A stretch of DNA of 64,000 bases from Sphingobacterium composti. GTDB taxonomy: Bacteria > Bacteroidota > Bacteroidia > Sphingobacteriales > Sphingobacteriaceae. The DNA is taken from positions 186,001-250,000 of the forward strand of contig NZ_WUQZ01000001.1 in assembly GCF_009829075.1 (NCBI RefSeq), written 5' to 3'. How positions within the stretch are numbered: the first letter of the stretch is position 1; each line of letters begins with the position of its first letter. The notes below the pieces were generated by a model. That model saw only the letters and a program-made list of their open reading frames with translations, was not told the DNA's origin and searched no databases. Positions 37,280-45,869 of the stretch are shown here, one piece after another. Position numbers and translations under genes: made by a program.

Positions 37280-37297
37280 GATTTAAATTTTGACGAG

Positions 37298-37669
37298 ATG
37301 ATTTTAGAAAAACTAACGATTCAGGAAGAGGAAGCAATGTTATCTATTTGGCAACTTAAAGGTGGTTTTGTGAAAGAGATATTAGATAATATGAAGCCCG
37401 GAGAACAAGTGCCATATACTACATTAGCCTCGACAATTAAGAATCTCGAGCGTAAGGGCTATGTGAAAGCAGTAAAATATGCTAACGCAAAGCGATATGA
37501 ACCCATAATTACTTTGGAAGAATATCGTGCTAAGTTTATGAATTCGTTCGTAGGGGATTATTTCAAAAACTCATACAAAGAAATGGTTTCTTTCTTTATT
37601 AAAGAAGAAAAGTTGAGCGAAAATGAGCTGAAAGAAATTCTAGAAATGATCAAGAACAATAAATCTTAA
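37298..37669 (+). CDS. BlaI/MecI/CopY family repressor
   Basis: 123 residues. Winged helix: LTIQEEEAMLSIWQLKGGFVKEILDNM, then VPYTTLASTIKNLERKGYVKAVKYANAKRYEPI, and a C-terminal dimerisation helix pair with the typical FFIKEEKLSENELKEILEMI. In the staphylococcal system a BlaR1 protease signal leads to repressor cleavage. The M56 gene starts 4 bases after its stop, so the two are a sensor-repressor pair. Confidence 0.93.
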   Translation: MILEKLTIQEEEAMLSIWQLKGGFVKEILDNMKPGEQVPYTTLASTIKNLERKGYVKAVKYANAKRYEPIITLEEYRAKFMNSFVGDYFKNSYKEMVSFFIKEEKLSENELKEILEMIKNNKS

Positions 37670-37673
37670 AGAA

Positions 37674-39482
37674 ATGGAAAATCTACTAACCTATATAATC
37701 CAGGTAAACCTATTGTTAGCATTCATCTATTTGGGTTATCATTTCTTGCTTAAAAGTTTGACTTTCTACAATTTGAACAGGATTTACTTTTTGATTGGAA
37801 GCCTTTATGCTTTTGCGTATCCATTTATTGATTTCAAATCTTGGTTTGCCAAAAATGAGGTTTTAGATTCCACATTTTTCCCAGAGTTTTTAACTGCATT
37901 TCAAATGCCTGATCCTAGTACAAGTCAAATAACATTGTTGGATCTGATTGTCGTTGAATTAGGATTATTTGCGGTTGTATTTTTTATTAAGTTGATTGTG
38001 CAGATTTTCAGCTTGTTACGTATTCACATGCATTCCGAAAAATCCATTTGGCAATCGTATTTATTTAGAAATGTAGTATTCCCCATCGTACCTTTTTCAT
38101 TTTTTAATAAAATATATATACACAAAGAGCAACATCAAGAAACGGAGTTGCAAGATATTTTCGCGCACGAAATTGTCCATGTGAAAGGCCATCACACGGT
38201 CGATATTCTGTTGTTCGAAATGATATTGGTGGTTTGTTGGTACAATCCCTTCGTGTGGTTAATGCGCAAAGCTGTACGTCAAAATTTAGAATTCCTGACC
38301 GATCAGCAGGTACTAAATAAGGGCGTGGACAAGCAAACCTATCAATATTCTTTACTGCATGTCACGCGACAAGGTGTCGCGGTGGGTATGAGTAACCATT
38401 TTAATTTTAAAACTTTAAAAAAGCGCATTATGATGATGAACAAAAAACGCTCTTCCAAATTGGAATTGAGCAAGTATGCTTTCTTATTACCTGTTTTTTT
38501 GATTGCAGGAATGTCTTTTACAGTTAGTAAAGCAGAAAATAATATTGAAAAAATAGTTGATAAATCAAAGCAAACTACTGTAATATCTGAACCTTTAAAT
38601 GTAAAAATGAAAGGAGAAGTTGGGGAATTATTAAAGAATACGATTGGTACGGATATAATTTCTGTAGATACAAGTAATCAAGAAAAGGAATATCCCTTAT
38701 TAGCACCTGATTTTGACCGTAAAGAACTAGAAGGTAAGAATCTACATTTTGAGATTGATGGAAAATTAGTTAGCCTCGACGAATTTTTAGAATTCCCAAG
38801 AACGGAGATTTATGGAGTAGATATTTATAAGGATAAAGAAGAGATTCGTAAGAAAATTGGAAAGGAAAATTCGGAAGGATTGTTTGTGATGACTTCGAAA
38901 AAGAAGAATTCTTCTAATGACAAACAAATGCAAACTCAAGACTTTATTAAAAGACTGAAAAGTAAAGCTGAGATAGATCCCGATAAGAAGTTTATTTATG
39001 ATTATGACGGGAAGATTCTTTCCAAAAGTGAATTTTTAGCAATTGCTGATGAAAATTTAAAGCGATTGACGCATATGTCAGGAAGATCACTTATGAAAGT
39101 GAAATACAGTTCATTAGTATCTAACTGGGAAGAGTATGAAGGTGTAATTCATGCAATCTCTTTACAAAGCGAAGAAAAGTTCAAAGAACAGACAGCGAAG
39201 GTATTGTTTATTATTGATGGCGTAGAAAAGGGCATAGGTTCTGATTTGGAGGATTTAGATCCTAATGACATTGAAAGTATGAATGTTCTAAAAGGGGAAA
39301 ATGCTACAACAGTTTATGGTGACAAGGGCAAGGATGGAGTAATAGAGATCAAGACAAAGAAAAATAAAAACAAAGAAGTTGTTGTAACAGGGTATAAATC
39401 AAAGGAAAATAATAGTGATTCTGTTGACGTAAAAACTAAAGGGGCTGTAAAGGAAGTCATTGTTACCGGTCTTAAAAAATAA
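37674..39482 (+). CDS. M56 (BlaR1-like) membrane metallopeptidase with plug-like repeats
   Basis: 602 residues. About four N-terminal transmembrane helices surround the zinc-peptidase motif HEIVHVKGHH (HExxH at residues 165-169) with a downstream LEFLTDQQVL; a last membrane helix near residue 270 leads to a periplasmic part. Instead of a penicillin-binding domain the C-terminal 320 residues hold degenerate repeats resembling the TonB-receptor plug: LHFEIDGKLVSLDEF, then KFIYDYDGKILSKSEF, then VLFIIDGVEKG...NDIESMNVLKGENATTVYG and GVIEIKTKK, closing with EVVVTGYK and EVIVTGLK. The signal sensed is unknown; it is not evidence of beta-lactam resistance. Confidence 0.9.
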   Translation: MENLLTYIIQVNLLLAFIYLGYHFLLKSLTFYNLNRIYFLIGSLYAFAYPFIDFKSWFAKNEVLDSTFFPEFLTAFQMPDPSTSQITLLDLIVVELGLFAVVFFIKLIVQIFSLLRIHMHSEKSIWQSYLFRNVVFPIVPFSFFNKIYIHKEQHQETELQDIFAHEIVHVKGHHTVDILLFEMILVVCWYNPFVWLMRKAVRQNLEFLTDQQVLNKGVDKQTYQYSLLHVTRQGVAVGMSNHFNFKTLKKRIMMMNKKRSSKLELSKYAFLLPVFLIAGMSFTVSKAENNIEKIVDKSKQTTVISEPLNVKMKGEVGELLKNTIGTDIISVDTSNQEKEYPLLAPDFDRKELEGKNLHFEIDGKLVSLDEFLEFPRTEIYGVDIYKDKEEIRKKIGKENSEGLFVMTSKKKNSSNDKQMQTQDFIKRLKSKAEIDPDKKFIYDYDGKILSKSEFLAIADENLKRLTHMSGRSLMKVKYSSLVSNWEEYEGVIHAISLQSEEKFKEQTAKVLFIIDGVEKGIGSDLEDLDPNDIESMNVLKGENATTVYGDKGKDGVIEIKTKKNKNKEVVVTGYKSKENNSDSVDVKTKGAVKEVIVTGLKK

Positions 39483-39490
39483 TGATTATT

Positions 39491-39534
39491 ATAAAACAAA
39501 TAGCACTCACGAATGGAAGTGCTATTTGTTTTAT
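39491..39534. terminator. Bidirectional terminator
   Basis: A perfect 17-base inverted repeat, ATAAAACAAATAGCACT (39491-39507) with its complement at 39518-39534. It separates the M56 gene from the convergent carbonic anhydrase gene. Confidence 0.85.
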
Positions 39535-39553
39535 ATATGAATAGAATTAAATC

Positions 39554-40201
39554 CTATTTATAGGCGAATACTTCGCCAAGGTCTTCATTGTTCGTGAATG
39601 TACAGCCAAGGTCAGTTAACTCACCTGTGCCAATATTAATCACCATACCATGAACTGCTAAATCATCACGATCTTTCCATGCATTTTGAACGATAGATGT
39701 AGTACAAAGATTGAAAACTTGCTCTTGTACATTCAATTCAATTAGACGGTTTACTTTATCTTCATGGTTCTCGATAGCATCGATTTCAGCAGCATGAAGA
39801 CGGTATACATCTTTGATATGGCACAACCAGTTGTCAATTACACCAAATTGTTGACGACTCAATGATGCAGCAACACCACCACAACCATAGTGACCAGCAA
39901 TGATAACATGCTTTACCTTCAATACATTGACAGCATAATCCAATACAGATAGCATACTCATATCCGAGTGGATAACCATATTGGCAATATTACGGTGCAC
40001 GAAAACCTCACCTGGCTTTTTACCTGTAATCTCGTTCGCCGGGACTCTACTATCAGCGCATCCAATCCACAATACTTCTGGACTTTGACCCTTTGCTAAT
40101 TGTTGAAATCTACCTGATTCGTCTTGTTTTACGAAATCAACCCATTCTTTGTTACCTTGTAATATTTTTTCAAAACCTAATTCTAATTCTTTGTTACCCA
40201 T
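39554..40201 (-). CDS. Beta-class carbonic anhydrase
   Basis: Interconverts CO2 and bicarbonate. 215 residues. Zinc ligands are in WIGCADSRVPANE (Cys, with the Asp-Arg dyad) and AGHYGCGG (His and Cys). The C-terminal GTGELTDLG is usual. No signal peptide, so cytoplasmic. The gene follows the SulP transporter gene by about 70 bases on the same strand, suggesting that the transporter moves bicarbonate or that the two are functionally paired (inference). Confidence 0.95.
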   Translation of the reverse strand: MGNKELELGFEKILQGNKEWVDFVKQDESGRFQQLAKGQSPEVLWIGCADSRVPANEITGKKPGEVFVHRNIANMVIHSDMSMLSVLDYAVNVLKVKHVIIAGHYGCGGVAASLSRQQFGVIDNWLCHIKDVYRLHAAEIDAIENHEDKVNRLIELNVQEQVFNLCTTSIVQNAWKDRDDLAVHGMVINIGTGELTDLGCTFTNNEDLGEVFAYK

Positions 40202-40273
40202 TTTATTTTATTCTTTAATGCAGCCCAAATGATTTAGGGCAAGTTAATACTTTTGCGATTATAATTCTATTAA

Positions 40274-41845
40274 TTAAACTACTTTCTGAAGATTTGATTT
40301 TTTCGAACGGACCACCTTACGCTTGTAAGTGACATCTTGCAATTCAATTTCTAGACCTTTGCTTAGTGCATTTTGCTCGAAATCTTTTAATACTTCCAAC
40401 ACATCTTTATCAATAAACTTACTGTTCCCCCCGTTTATCACCACTTTGTCTACTGATTTCGGTAAGCTATATAGTTTTTGTTGAATTGGAGCTTTATTTA
40501 AAAAGGATACCTCTTCTGCTAAAGTCAGAATAGCTGTTTGATCTTCTTTTATCTCAAACTTATAAGCGTTTTGCAAGTTAGCACGTAATATATAGAAAGT
40601 AGCTACAACTATACCTACCCCTACACCCGTCAATAAATCAGTGATTACAATAGCTGCTACAGTAATTGTAAATGGTATAAACTGATCCAAACCTTTTCTA
40701 AACATCTGCTTGAAAAGAGCAGGCTTCGCTAATTTATATCCCGTGTGTAATAGAATTGCCGCCAAACATGCTAATGGAATGTAGTTTATTAAAGCAGGAA
40801 TTGCTAGTAATGCTAATAATAACCAGATTCCATGTAATATAGCGGATTGACGTGTACGTCCTCCTGAATTAGCATTGGCTGATGATCGTACTATTACGGA
40901 TGTAAGAGGTAGTCCCCCTAATAGACCAGATGATATATTTCCTGCTCCTTGAGCTAATAATTCTCTGTTTGTAGGAGAATTACGTTTGAATGGATCAAGT
41001 TTGTCTACAGCTTCAATACTTAATAATGTCTCTAAACTGGCAACAATTGCAATCGTTGCAGCTACGATCCAAACCTCTTTATTTACGATCTGCGTGAAAT
41101 CGGGGAATATAAATAAACCTAAAAACTCATTAAAAGACGACACTACGGGAATAGAAACGTAATGTGAAGAAGTCCCTAAGGATAATGAAGTGCCTTGAAA
41201 AGCAAAACCTAAGCCAACACCTAAAAGTACTACTACTAAAGGAGCTGGGACTTTATTTAAACCTTTTATTGATGGCCAAAAAATAAGAATGGCTAGCGAT
41301 AAAAAGCAAATAATTGTAGCACCCCAATTGACAGAATTGATAATCGTATCTGTAAATGCAGAAATACCGCCTCCATTGTCCATTTCAAAAGCATGTGCTT
41401 CTGTCATGCCGAATGCAATCGGTATTTGTTTTAGAATAATCGTTATACCAATCGCAGCTAGCATACCAATAATAACAGAAGATGGGAAGTAATTACCAAT
41501 CATTCCGGCTTTTATAAAGCCTAGAATCAATTGCATCACACCTGCTAATACTACAGCTAATAAAAATGTTTCATAAGCACCTAACTTCATTATGGATGCA
41601 GCTACAATTGTAGTCAGTCCAGCTGCAGGTCCGCTTACACTTAAAGGTGATCCAGATAGAGAAGCTACCACAATACCGCCAATTACACCTGTCAATATTC
41701 CAGCAAATAGCGGTGCTCCTGATGCCATAGCAATACCCAAACATAATGGTAATGCAACAAGGAAAACAACTATAGATGCTGGAAAGTCAAATTTTAAGTC
41801 TCTTTTCGATAATTTCAGAAAAGCAGACATACGAGTTCCTAACAT
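40274..41845 (-). CDS. SulP family inorganic anion transporter with STAS domain
   Basis: 523 residues. The membrane part (about 14 helices, residues 20-420) begins FDFPASIVVFLVALPLCLGIAMASG and contains SGSPLSVSGPAAGLTTIVA. The C-terminal STAS-like domain is short and degenerate (VDKVVINGGNSKFIDKDVLEVLKDF). Family members carry sulfate, bicarbonate or other anions by Na+ or H+ symport; next to carbonic anhydrase, bicarbonate is the best guess. ATG at 41830 is an alternative start. Confidence 0.92.
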   Translation of the reverse strand: MLGTRMSAFLKLSKRDLKFDFPASIVVFLVALPLCLGIAMASGAPLFAGILTGVIGGIVVASLSGSPLSVSGPAAGLTTIVAASIMKLGAYETFLLAVVLAGVMQLILGFIKAGMIGNYFPSSVIIGMLAAIGITIILKQIPIAFGMTEAHAFEMDNGGGISAFTDTIINSVNWGATIICFLSLAILIFWPSIKGLNKVPAPLVVVLLGVGLGFAFQGTSLSLGTSSHYVSIPVVSSFNEFLGLFIFPDFTQIVNKEVWIVAATIAIVASLETLLSIEAVDKLDPFKRNSPTNRELLAQGAGNISSGLLGGLPLTSVIVRSSANANSGGRTRQSAILHGIWLLLALLAIPALINYIPLACLAAILLHTGYKLAKPALFKQMFRKGLDQFIPFTITVAAIVITDLLTGVGVGIVVATFYILRANLQNAYKFEIKEDQTAILTLAEEVSFLNKAPIQQKLYSLPKSVDKVVINGGNSKFIDKDVLEVLKDFEQNALSKGLEIELQDVTYKRKVVRSKKSNLQKVV

Positions 41846-41898
41846 AATATTTTAGAAATAGTTAAAGTTTATTAATAAAAAAATAGACTGTGAAAGTT

Positions 41899-41940
41899 AT
41901 TCTTCAAGAATACACATTCTTAAAAAAGTACGATCGTACT
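41899..41940. promoter_or_regulatory. Palindrome cluster upstream of the SulP gene
   Basis: A perfect 14-base palindrome AGTACGATCGTACT (41927-41940) next to three alternating arms, ATTCTT, AAGAAT and ATTCTT (41899-41921). On the minus strand the palindrome is followed by six T, so it may end transcription of the small secreted-protein gene; it may equally be an operator for the transporter. Not decided. Confidence 0.35.
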
Positions 41941-41971
41941 AACTAACCCAAATCTCTAAATTGTAAATAAA

Positions 41972-42331
41972 CTAGCAGTTAGGAGGCGGTGTTGGTACCC
42001 TAGGATGGAAACTGCAAATCGATTTTTCGTTTTTAAGATAATTTCTTTGCTTGCCACTATTCTCGATGGTGGGATTGAAACTTAAATCAATTGCATCAGG
42101 TTTAAAAATTTTTATACTGTGTTCGTGCAAGTCCTCATTATTTGAATTGGAATTTTGTGAACCTAACTCAATTTCAAGTTGCATAACAACCTGTAAGACT
42201 GTGCCTTTGTCTAATACATTATGAAAAATAGGCGTAGCAGCAATAAGCATCTTCGAGAAGAAGACAAAAAAACATAGCTTAGCCGCTATTATTCTTTTTG
42301 TTTTATTAAACATTGCATATTTACCTAACAT
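41972..42331 (-). CDS. Small exported protein of unknown function
   Basis: 119 residues (or 113 from the ATG at 42313, MFNKTKRI). One N-terminal hydrophobic segment (AAKLCFFVFFSKMLIAATPIF) is likely a signal peptide or anchor. The rest is polar with Asn/Ser-rich and acidic stretches (QNSNSNNEDLHEHS) and ends CSFHPRVPTPPPNC, a Pro-rich tail closed by Cys. I recognise no domain. Transcribed toward the SulP gene from its own region. Confidence 0.55.
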   Translation of the reverse strand: MLGKYAMFNKTKRIIAAKLCFFVFFSKMLIAATPIFHNVLDKGTVLQVVMQLEIELGSQNSNSNNEDLHEHSIKIFKPDAIDLSFNPTIENSGKQRNYLKNEKSICSFHPRVPTPPPNC

Positions 42332-42527
42332 AACATTACAAAAATAACTTTTCTGTCTAAAAAATCAAGTCGGAAAAGAATTTTGTTGTGAAATTGTGAC
42401 AAAAACAAGATAAAATTTCAATTAATTAACATTTTTGTAATTTAATTCTTATAATTTGCTAATACAATTATTTCAATTCTAGTAAATTGTGTATTATCTT
42501 TAAATTAGAAATTTATTACATATAGAT

Positions 42528-44075
42528 ATGAAACAGGAATTTATCGAAAGGATAAAATCTTCATACAATCCAAAGGGTGAGTTTATTCAATTAGGCTCTG
42601 GTTTATTGAATGGTGAAGTATTAACCGATGCCAAAGTTAATTTGGCTTTAAAAATGATGAACCGTCATGGGTTGATAGCTGGTGCTACTGGTACGGGTAA
42701 AACAAGGACTTTGCAACTGATAGCAGAACAATTATCGGATAAAGGGGTTCCTGTTTTTATGTTGGATGTAAAAGGAGATTTATCTGGTTTGGCAGAGGAA
42801 GGAAAGACAAATGATGCTTTGCTGGAAAGAGGTAATGCTGTAGGGATACCGTTTGTTCCTTCGAGTTTTCCTATTGAAATTTTTTCCTTGACCGGAAAAC
42901 TAGGCGCATCTATGCGTCTGACAGTAGAAGATTTCGGACCAATCATGCTATCACGTATATTGGACTTAAATGATACACAGTCTGGTGTTCTAAGTGTAAT
43001 ATTCAAATATGCACAAGATAATACTATGCCGTTGATCGATTTTAATGACTTGAAAAAGCTGTTATCTTATCTATCAGAAGGCGCAGGAGCAGCAGAAATA
43101 AAGGATGATTACGGCAAGATAAGTTCTGCTAGTTCGGGAGCTATTTTGCGTAAGATAGTCGCGATAGAGCAACAAGGTGTATCACATATTTTTGGGGAAA
43201 AGGAATTTGATATTCAAGATTTGTTTGGTCGTGTAGATGGAAAGGGAGTTATAACGTTATTAAATATTTCGGACATCCAAGATCAACCGTTATTATATTC
43301 TACATTTTTATTGAGCTTGCTAGCGCAATTATTTAAAAAAATGCCAGAAGTTGGTGATTTGGATAAGCCAAAGTTGGTATTCTTTTTAGACGAGGCGCAT
43401 TTGTTATTTAATGGTTCTTCCAAGGCTTTTTTGGGTCAAATTGAACAGATCATTAGATTGATTCGTTCTAAGGGAGTTGGTGTGTTTTTCTGTACACAAG
43501 CAGCTACTGATATTTCGGAGAGTGTACTTAGTCAATTGGGAAATCGTATTCAACATGCCTTGCGTGCATTCACGCCGAATGATGCCGAAGCCTTGCGTAA
43601 AACTGTCAAAACGTATCCGACATCAGAATTTTACGAAATCGATAAGGTCTTGACATCATTAGGAACAGGTCAAGCTTTAGTAACTGTTTTGAATGATAAA
43701 GGTATCCCAACAGAAGTAGTCGCTACGCATTTGGTTCCTGCTAGGGCTGTTATGGGACCTGCTACCTCTGACAATTATGATAATATTGTGAAAAACTCTG
43801 AATTCTTCGCTAAATATCAACAACGTGTAGAAAGAAGAAGTGCTAGCGAAATTATCGAAGAAAAAGAAGCGTACAATGAACAAGTAGAAGCTCGTGAGCA
43901 AGCTGAAAAGGAAGCTCAAAAACAAGCGCAAAAGGGACGTTCTACGTCTTCAAGACGTCAGTCACCATTAGAAGCAGCTCAGACACAAGCAAGTCGTACT
44001 TTAGCTCGTGAAGGAGTAAAGTTGTTAGGAAAACTTGCAACTGGATTATTGAATACATTCTTTAAAAAGAAATAG
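42528..44075 (+). CDS. HerA-like ATPase, DUF853 (YjgR family)
   Basis: 515 residues. Walker A is GATGTGKT (about residues 51-58), followed by VPVFMLDVKGDLSGLAEEG; Walker B is KLVFFLDEAHLLF. FCTQAATDISESVLSQLGNRIQHALRAF contains the sensor/arginine region of the FtsK-HerA group. The C-terminal 90 residues are charged and Gln/Ala-rich (EEKEAYNEQVEAREQAEKEA), likely coiled coil. Biological role of YjgR is not established. Confidence 0.93.
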   Translation: MKQEFIERIKSSYNPKGEFIQLGSGLLNGEVLTDAKVNLALKMMNRHGLIAGATGTGKTRTLQLIAEQLSDKGVPVFMLDVKGDLSGLAEEGKTNDALLERGNAVGIPFVPSSFPIEIFSLTGKLGASMRLTVEDFGPIMLSRILDLNDTQSGVLSVIFKYAQDNTMPLIDFNDLKKLLSYLSEGAGAAEIKDDYGKISSASSGAILRKIVAIEQQGVSHIFGEKEFDIQDLFGRVDGKGVITLLNISDIQDQPLLYSTFLLSLLAQLFKKMPEVGDLDKPKLVFFLDEAHLLFNGSSKAFLGQIEQIIRLIRSKGVGVFFCTQAATDISESVLSQLGNRIQHALRAFTPNDAEALRKTVKTYPTSEFYEIDKVLTSLGTGQALVTVLNDKGIPTEVVATHLVPARAVMGPATSDNYDNIVKNSEFFAKYQQRVERRSASEIIEEKEAYNEQVEAREQAEKEAQKQAQKGRSTSSRRQSPLEAAQTQASRTLAREGVKLLGKLATGLLNTFFKKK

Positions 44076-44109
44076 TATATTTGCAAAAAATTACTAATCT
44101 ATTTTAAAT

Positions 44110-45021
44110 ATGGGAAAACCTACTTTACTAGTCCTTGCGGCAGGTATGGCAAGTCGTTATGGGTCATTGAAACAAGTGGATGGATTTGGTCCACATGGTG
44201 AATCAATTATTGACTATTCTATTTACGATGCTATTCAAGCAGGCTTTGGAAAAGTAGTATTTATAATTCGCCAAGAATTTGAGGAGGTTATGCGTGCCAA
44301 ATTCGACGAAAAATTGGCTGGTAAAATTGAAGTAGATTATGCGTTTCAAGATTTTGATTTGACAAAATTTGGCGTGAATCGCGTAATTGAACGTACTAAA
44401 CCTTGGGGAACGGCTCATGCTGTAATGAGTGCTAAAGATAAAATTAATGAACCGTTTTGCGTGATTAATGCGGATGATTTTTATGGGGCTGATGCATTTC
44501 AAAAAATGGCTACGTTTTTGAACGAGGATGTTACGGATAGCAATATGTCTTTGATGGGGTTTGAAGTAGGTAATACGATGTCTGATCACGGTTATGTGTC
44601 TCGTGGTGTATGTGAAGTAAGCGCTGAGGGTAATATGAACTCTGTAACTGAACGTACTAATATCTATTATAAGGGAGAGGGAGCTGATCGTAAAATTGTT
44701 TTCAACGAAAATGATGTTGAATATGATTTGGATCCTAAATCTCGTGTATCCATGAATTTTTGGGGATTCACTCCGAAAGTTTTTGAGGTGTGCTTAGATT
44801 TGTTTCCAGCTTTCGTCGAAGCAAATGCTGAAAATCCAAAAGCTGAATTCTTTATTCCTTCTATTCCAGATTATATGGTTAAAAACGGAATGGCTGATTT
44901 TAAAGTTATTCCGACTTCATCGAAATGGTTTGGGGTAACTTATCCAGAAGATAAGCCTATAGTTCAAGAAAGTATTTCTAACTTGATTGCTGAAGGTGCT
45001 TATCCTGCAAAACTTTTCTAA
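44110..45021 (+). CDS. Sugar-phosphate nucleotidyltransferase family protein
   Basis: 303 residues. The nucleotide-binding loop LVLAAGMASRYGSLKQVDGFG and the metal-binding PFCVINADDFYGADAF segment are those of NDP-sugar pyrophosphorylases; ERTKPWGTAHAVMSAK lies between. The C-terminal part lacks a left-handed beta-helix. Activated sugar product unknown. It is 34 bases after the HerA-like gene and ends at a strong terminator. Confidence 0.88.
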   Translation: MGKPTLLVLAAGMASRYGSLKQVDGFGPHGESIIDYSIYDAIQAGFGKVVFIIRQEFEEVMRAKFDEKLAGKIEVDYAFQDFDLTKFGVNRVIERTKPWGTAHAVMSAKDKINEPFCVINADDFYGADAFQKMATFLNEDVTDSNMSLMGFEVGNTMSDHGYVSRGVCEVSAEGNMNSVTERTNIYYKGEGADRKIVFNENDVEYDLDPKSRVSMNFWGFTPKVFEVCLDLFPAFVEANAENPKAEFFIPSIPDYMVKNGMADFKVIPTSSKWFGVTYPEDKPIVQESISNLIAEGAYPAKLF

Positions 45022-45046
45022 AAATAATTTGTTTTGAAGAATATAT

Positions 45047-45072
45047 AAAGTGCAAAAATAATTTTGCACTTT
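45047..45072 (+). terminator. Rho-independent terminator
   Basis: AAAGTGCAAAA (45047-45057) pairs with TTTTGCACTTT (45062-45072), followed by further T. Ends the HerA-nucleotidyltransferase transcript. Confidence 0.85.
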
Positions 45073-45088
45073 TTTTATGGCTTAAATT

Positions 45089-45778
45089 ATGAGATTTTTC
45101 AAAATGGTACTGCTATATGTATTTGGTTTTTTATTCGTTTTTGTGGCGATGTATTTTGTTGCTGATGCTATTTTGTCACGTATACCCAGTCCTAAAAATA
45201 AACTAGTAGAAAATTCAAAACAAGATTACACCATATATCTGTTGTCAAATGATGTACATACGGACATTGTATTTCCAGTAAAAACAGATTTGCTCGATTG
45301 GCGACAGATTTTCCCTACTACAGATACAAAAAGTCAAGATTCTACTTACAAATGGGTTGGAATTGGATGGGGCGATAAAGGCTTTTACCTCAATACACCA
45401 GAATGGAAAGATCTTACGGCTAAAACAGCATTAGTTGCTGCATTGGGAATTGGCGAAACGGCTTTGCATATTACTTATCATCATCATATAAGGGAAGACA
45501 AACTTTGCTATAAAGTCAATGTCGACCACGATCAATATCAACTTCTTATTGATTATGTGCTCGAGAGTTTAGAAACAAAAGAAAATAAAAAGCCAATTTA
45601 TATTGAAACTACTGCGCAATATGGCGATTCCGATGCTTTTTATGAAGCTTTGGGTTCCTATAGTATGTTCTATTCTTGCAACACTTGGACGAATCAAGCA
45701 CTTAAAAACGCCAAACTTCCATCAGGTATTTGGACGGTATTTGATAAAGGAATATTACGGTGGTATAGGCACGGATAG
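45089..45778 (+). CDS. TIGR02117/DUF2459 family protein
   Basis: 229 residues. One N-terminal membrane helix (about residues 6-28), then IYLLSNDVHTDIVFPV, KWVGIGWGDKGFYLNTPEWKDL and SYSMFYSCNTWTNQALKNAKLPSG. These fit DUF2459, a family sometimes linked to urease loci but of unknown biochemistry; the His, Asp and SCNTW Cys resemble an NlpC/P60-like arrangement (tentative). No urease genes are nearby. Confidence 0.85.
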   Translation: MRFFKMVLLYVFGFLFVFVAMYFVADAILSRIPSPKNKLVENSKQDYTIYLLSNDVHTDIVFPVKTDLLDWRQIFPTTDTKSQDSTYKWVGIGWGDKGFYLNTPEWKDLTAKTALVAALGIGETALHITYHHHIREDKLCYKVNVDHDQYQLLIDYVLESLETKENKKPIYIETTAQYGDSDAFYEALGSYSMFYSCNTWTNQALKNAKLPSGIWTVFDKGILRWYRHG

Positions 45779-45785
45779 TAAAGTG

Positions 45786-45840
45786 TTTTTTACATTTTGT
45801 AAAAAATACTTGTCATAATGTATGTTTTGTTTTACATTTG
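45786..45840 (+). promoter_or_regulatory. Promoter with adjoining inverted repeat for the membrane protein/HTH pair
   Basis: TACATTTG at 45833-45840 is a -7 box, with CTTG at 45809-45812 twenty bases upstream. A perfect 9-base inverted repeat TTTTTTACA (45786-45794) and TGTAAAAAA (45798-45806) sits directly upstream. It may end the DUF2459 transcript or be a site for the HTH protein of this pair. Confidence 0.5.
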
Positions 45841-45869
45841 TTTCATTATTCAAAATAAACTAAATCATT

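Noticed and set aside
37298-39482. A beta-lactam resistance operon
   Set aside because: There is no beta-lactamase or penicillin-binding domain; the M56 protein has plug-like repeats instead.
41592-41855. Plus-strand frame of 87 codons opposite the SulP gene, and similar frames opposite dnaK (47105-47446, 48448-48801)
   Set aside because: All are complementary to strongly conserved coding sequence and have compositions expected from the opposite strand.
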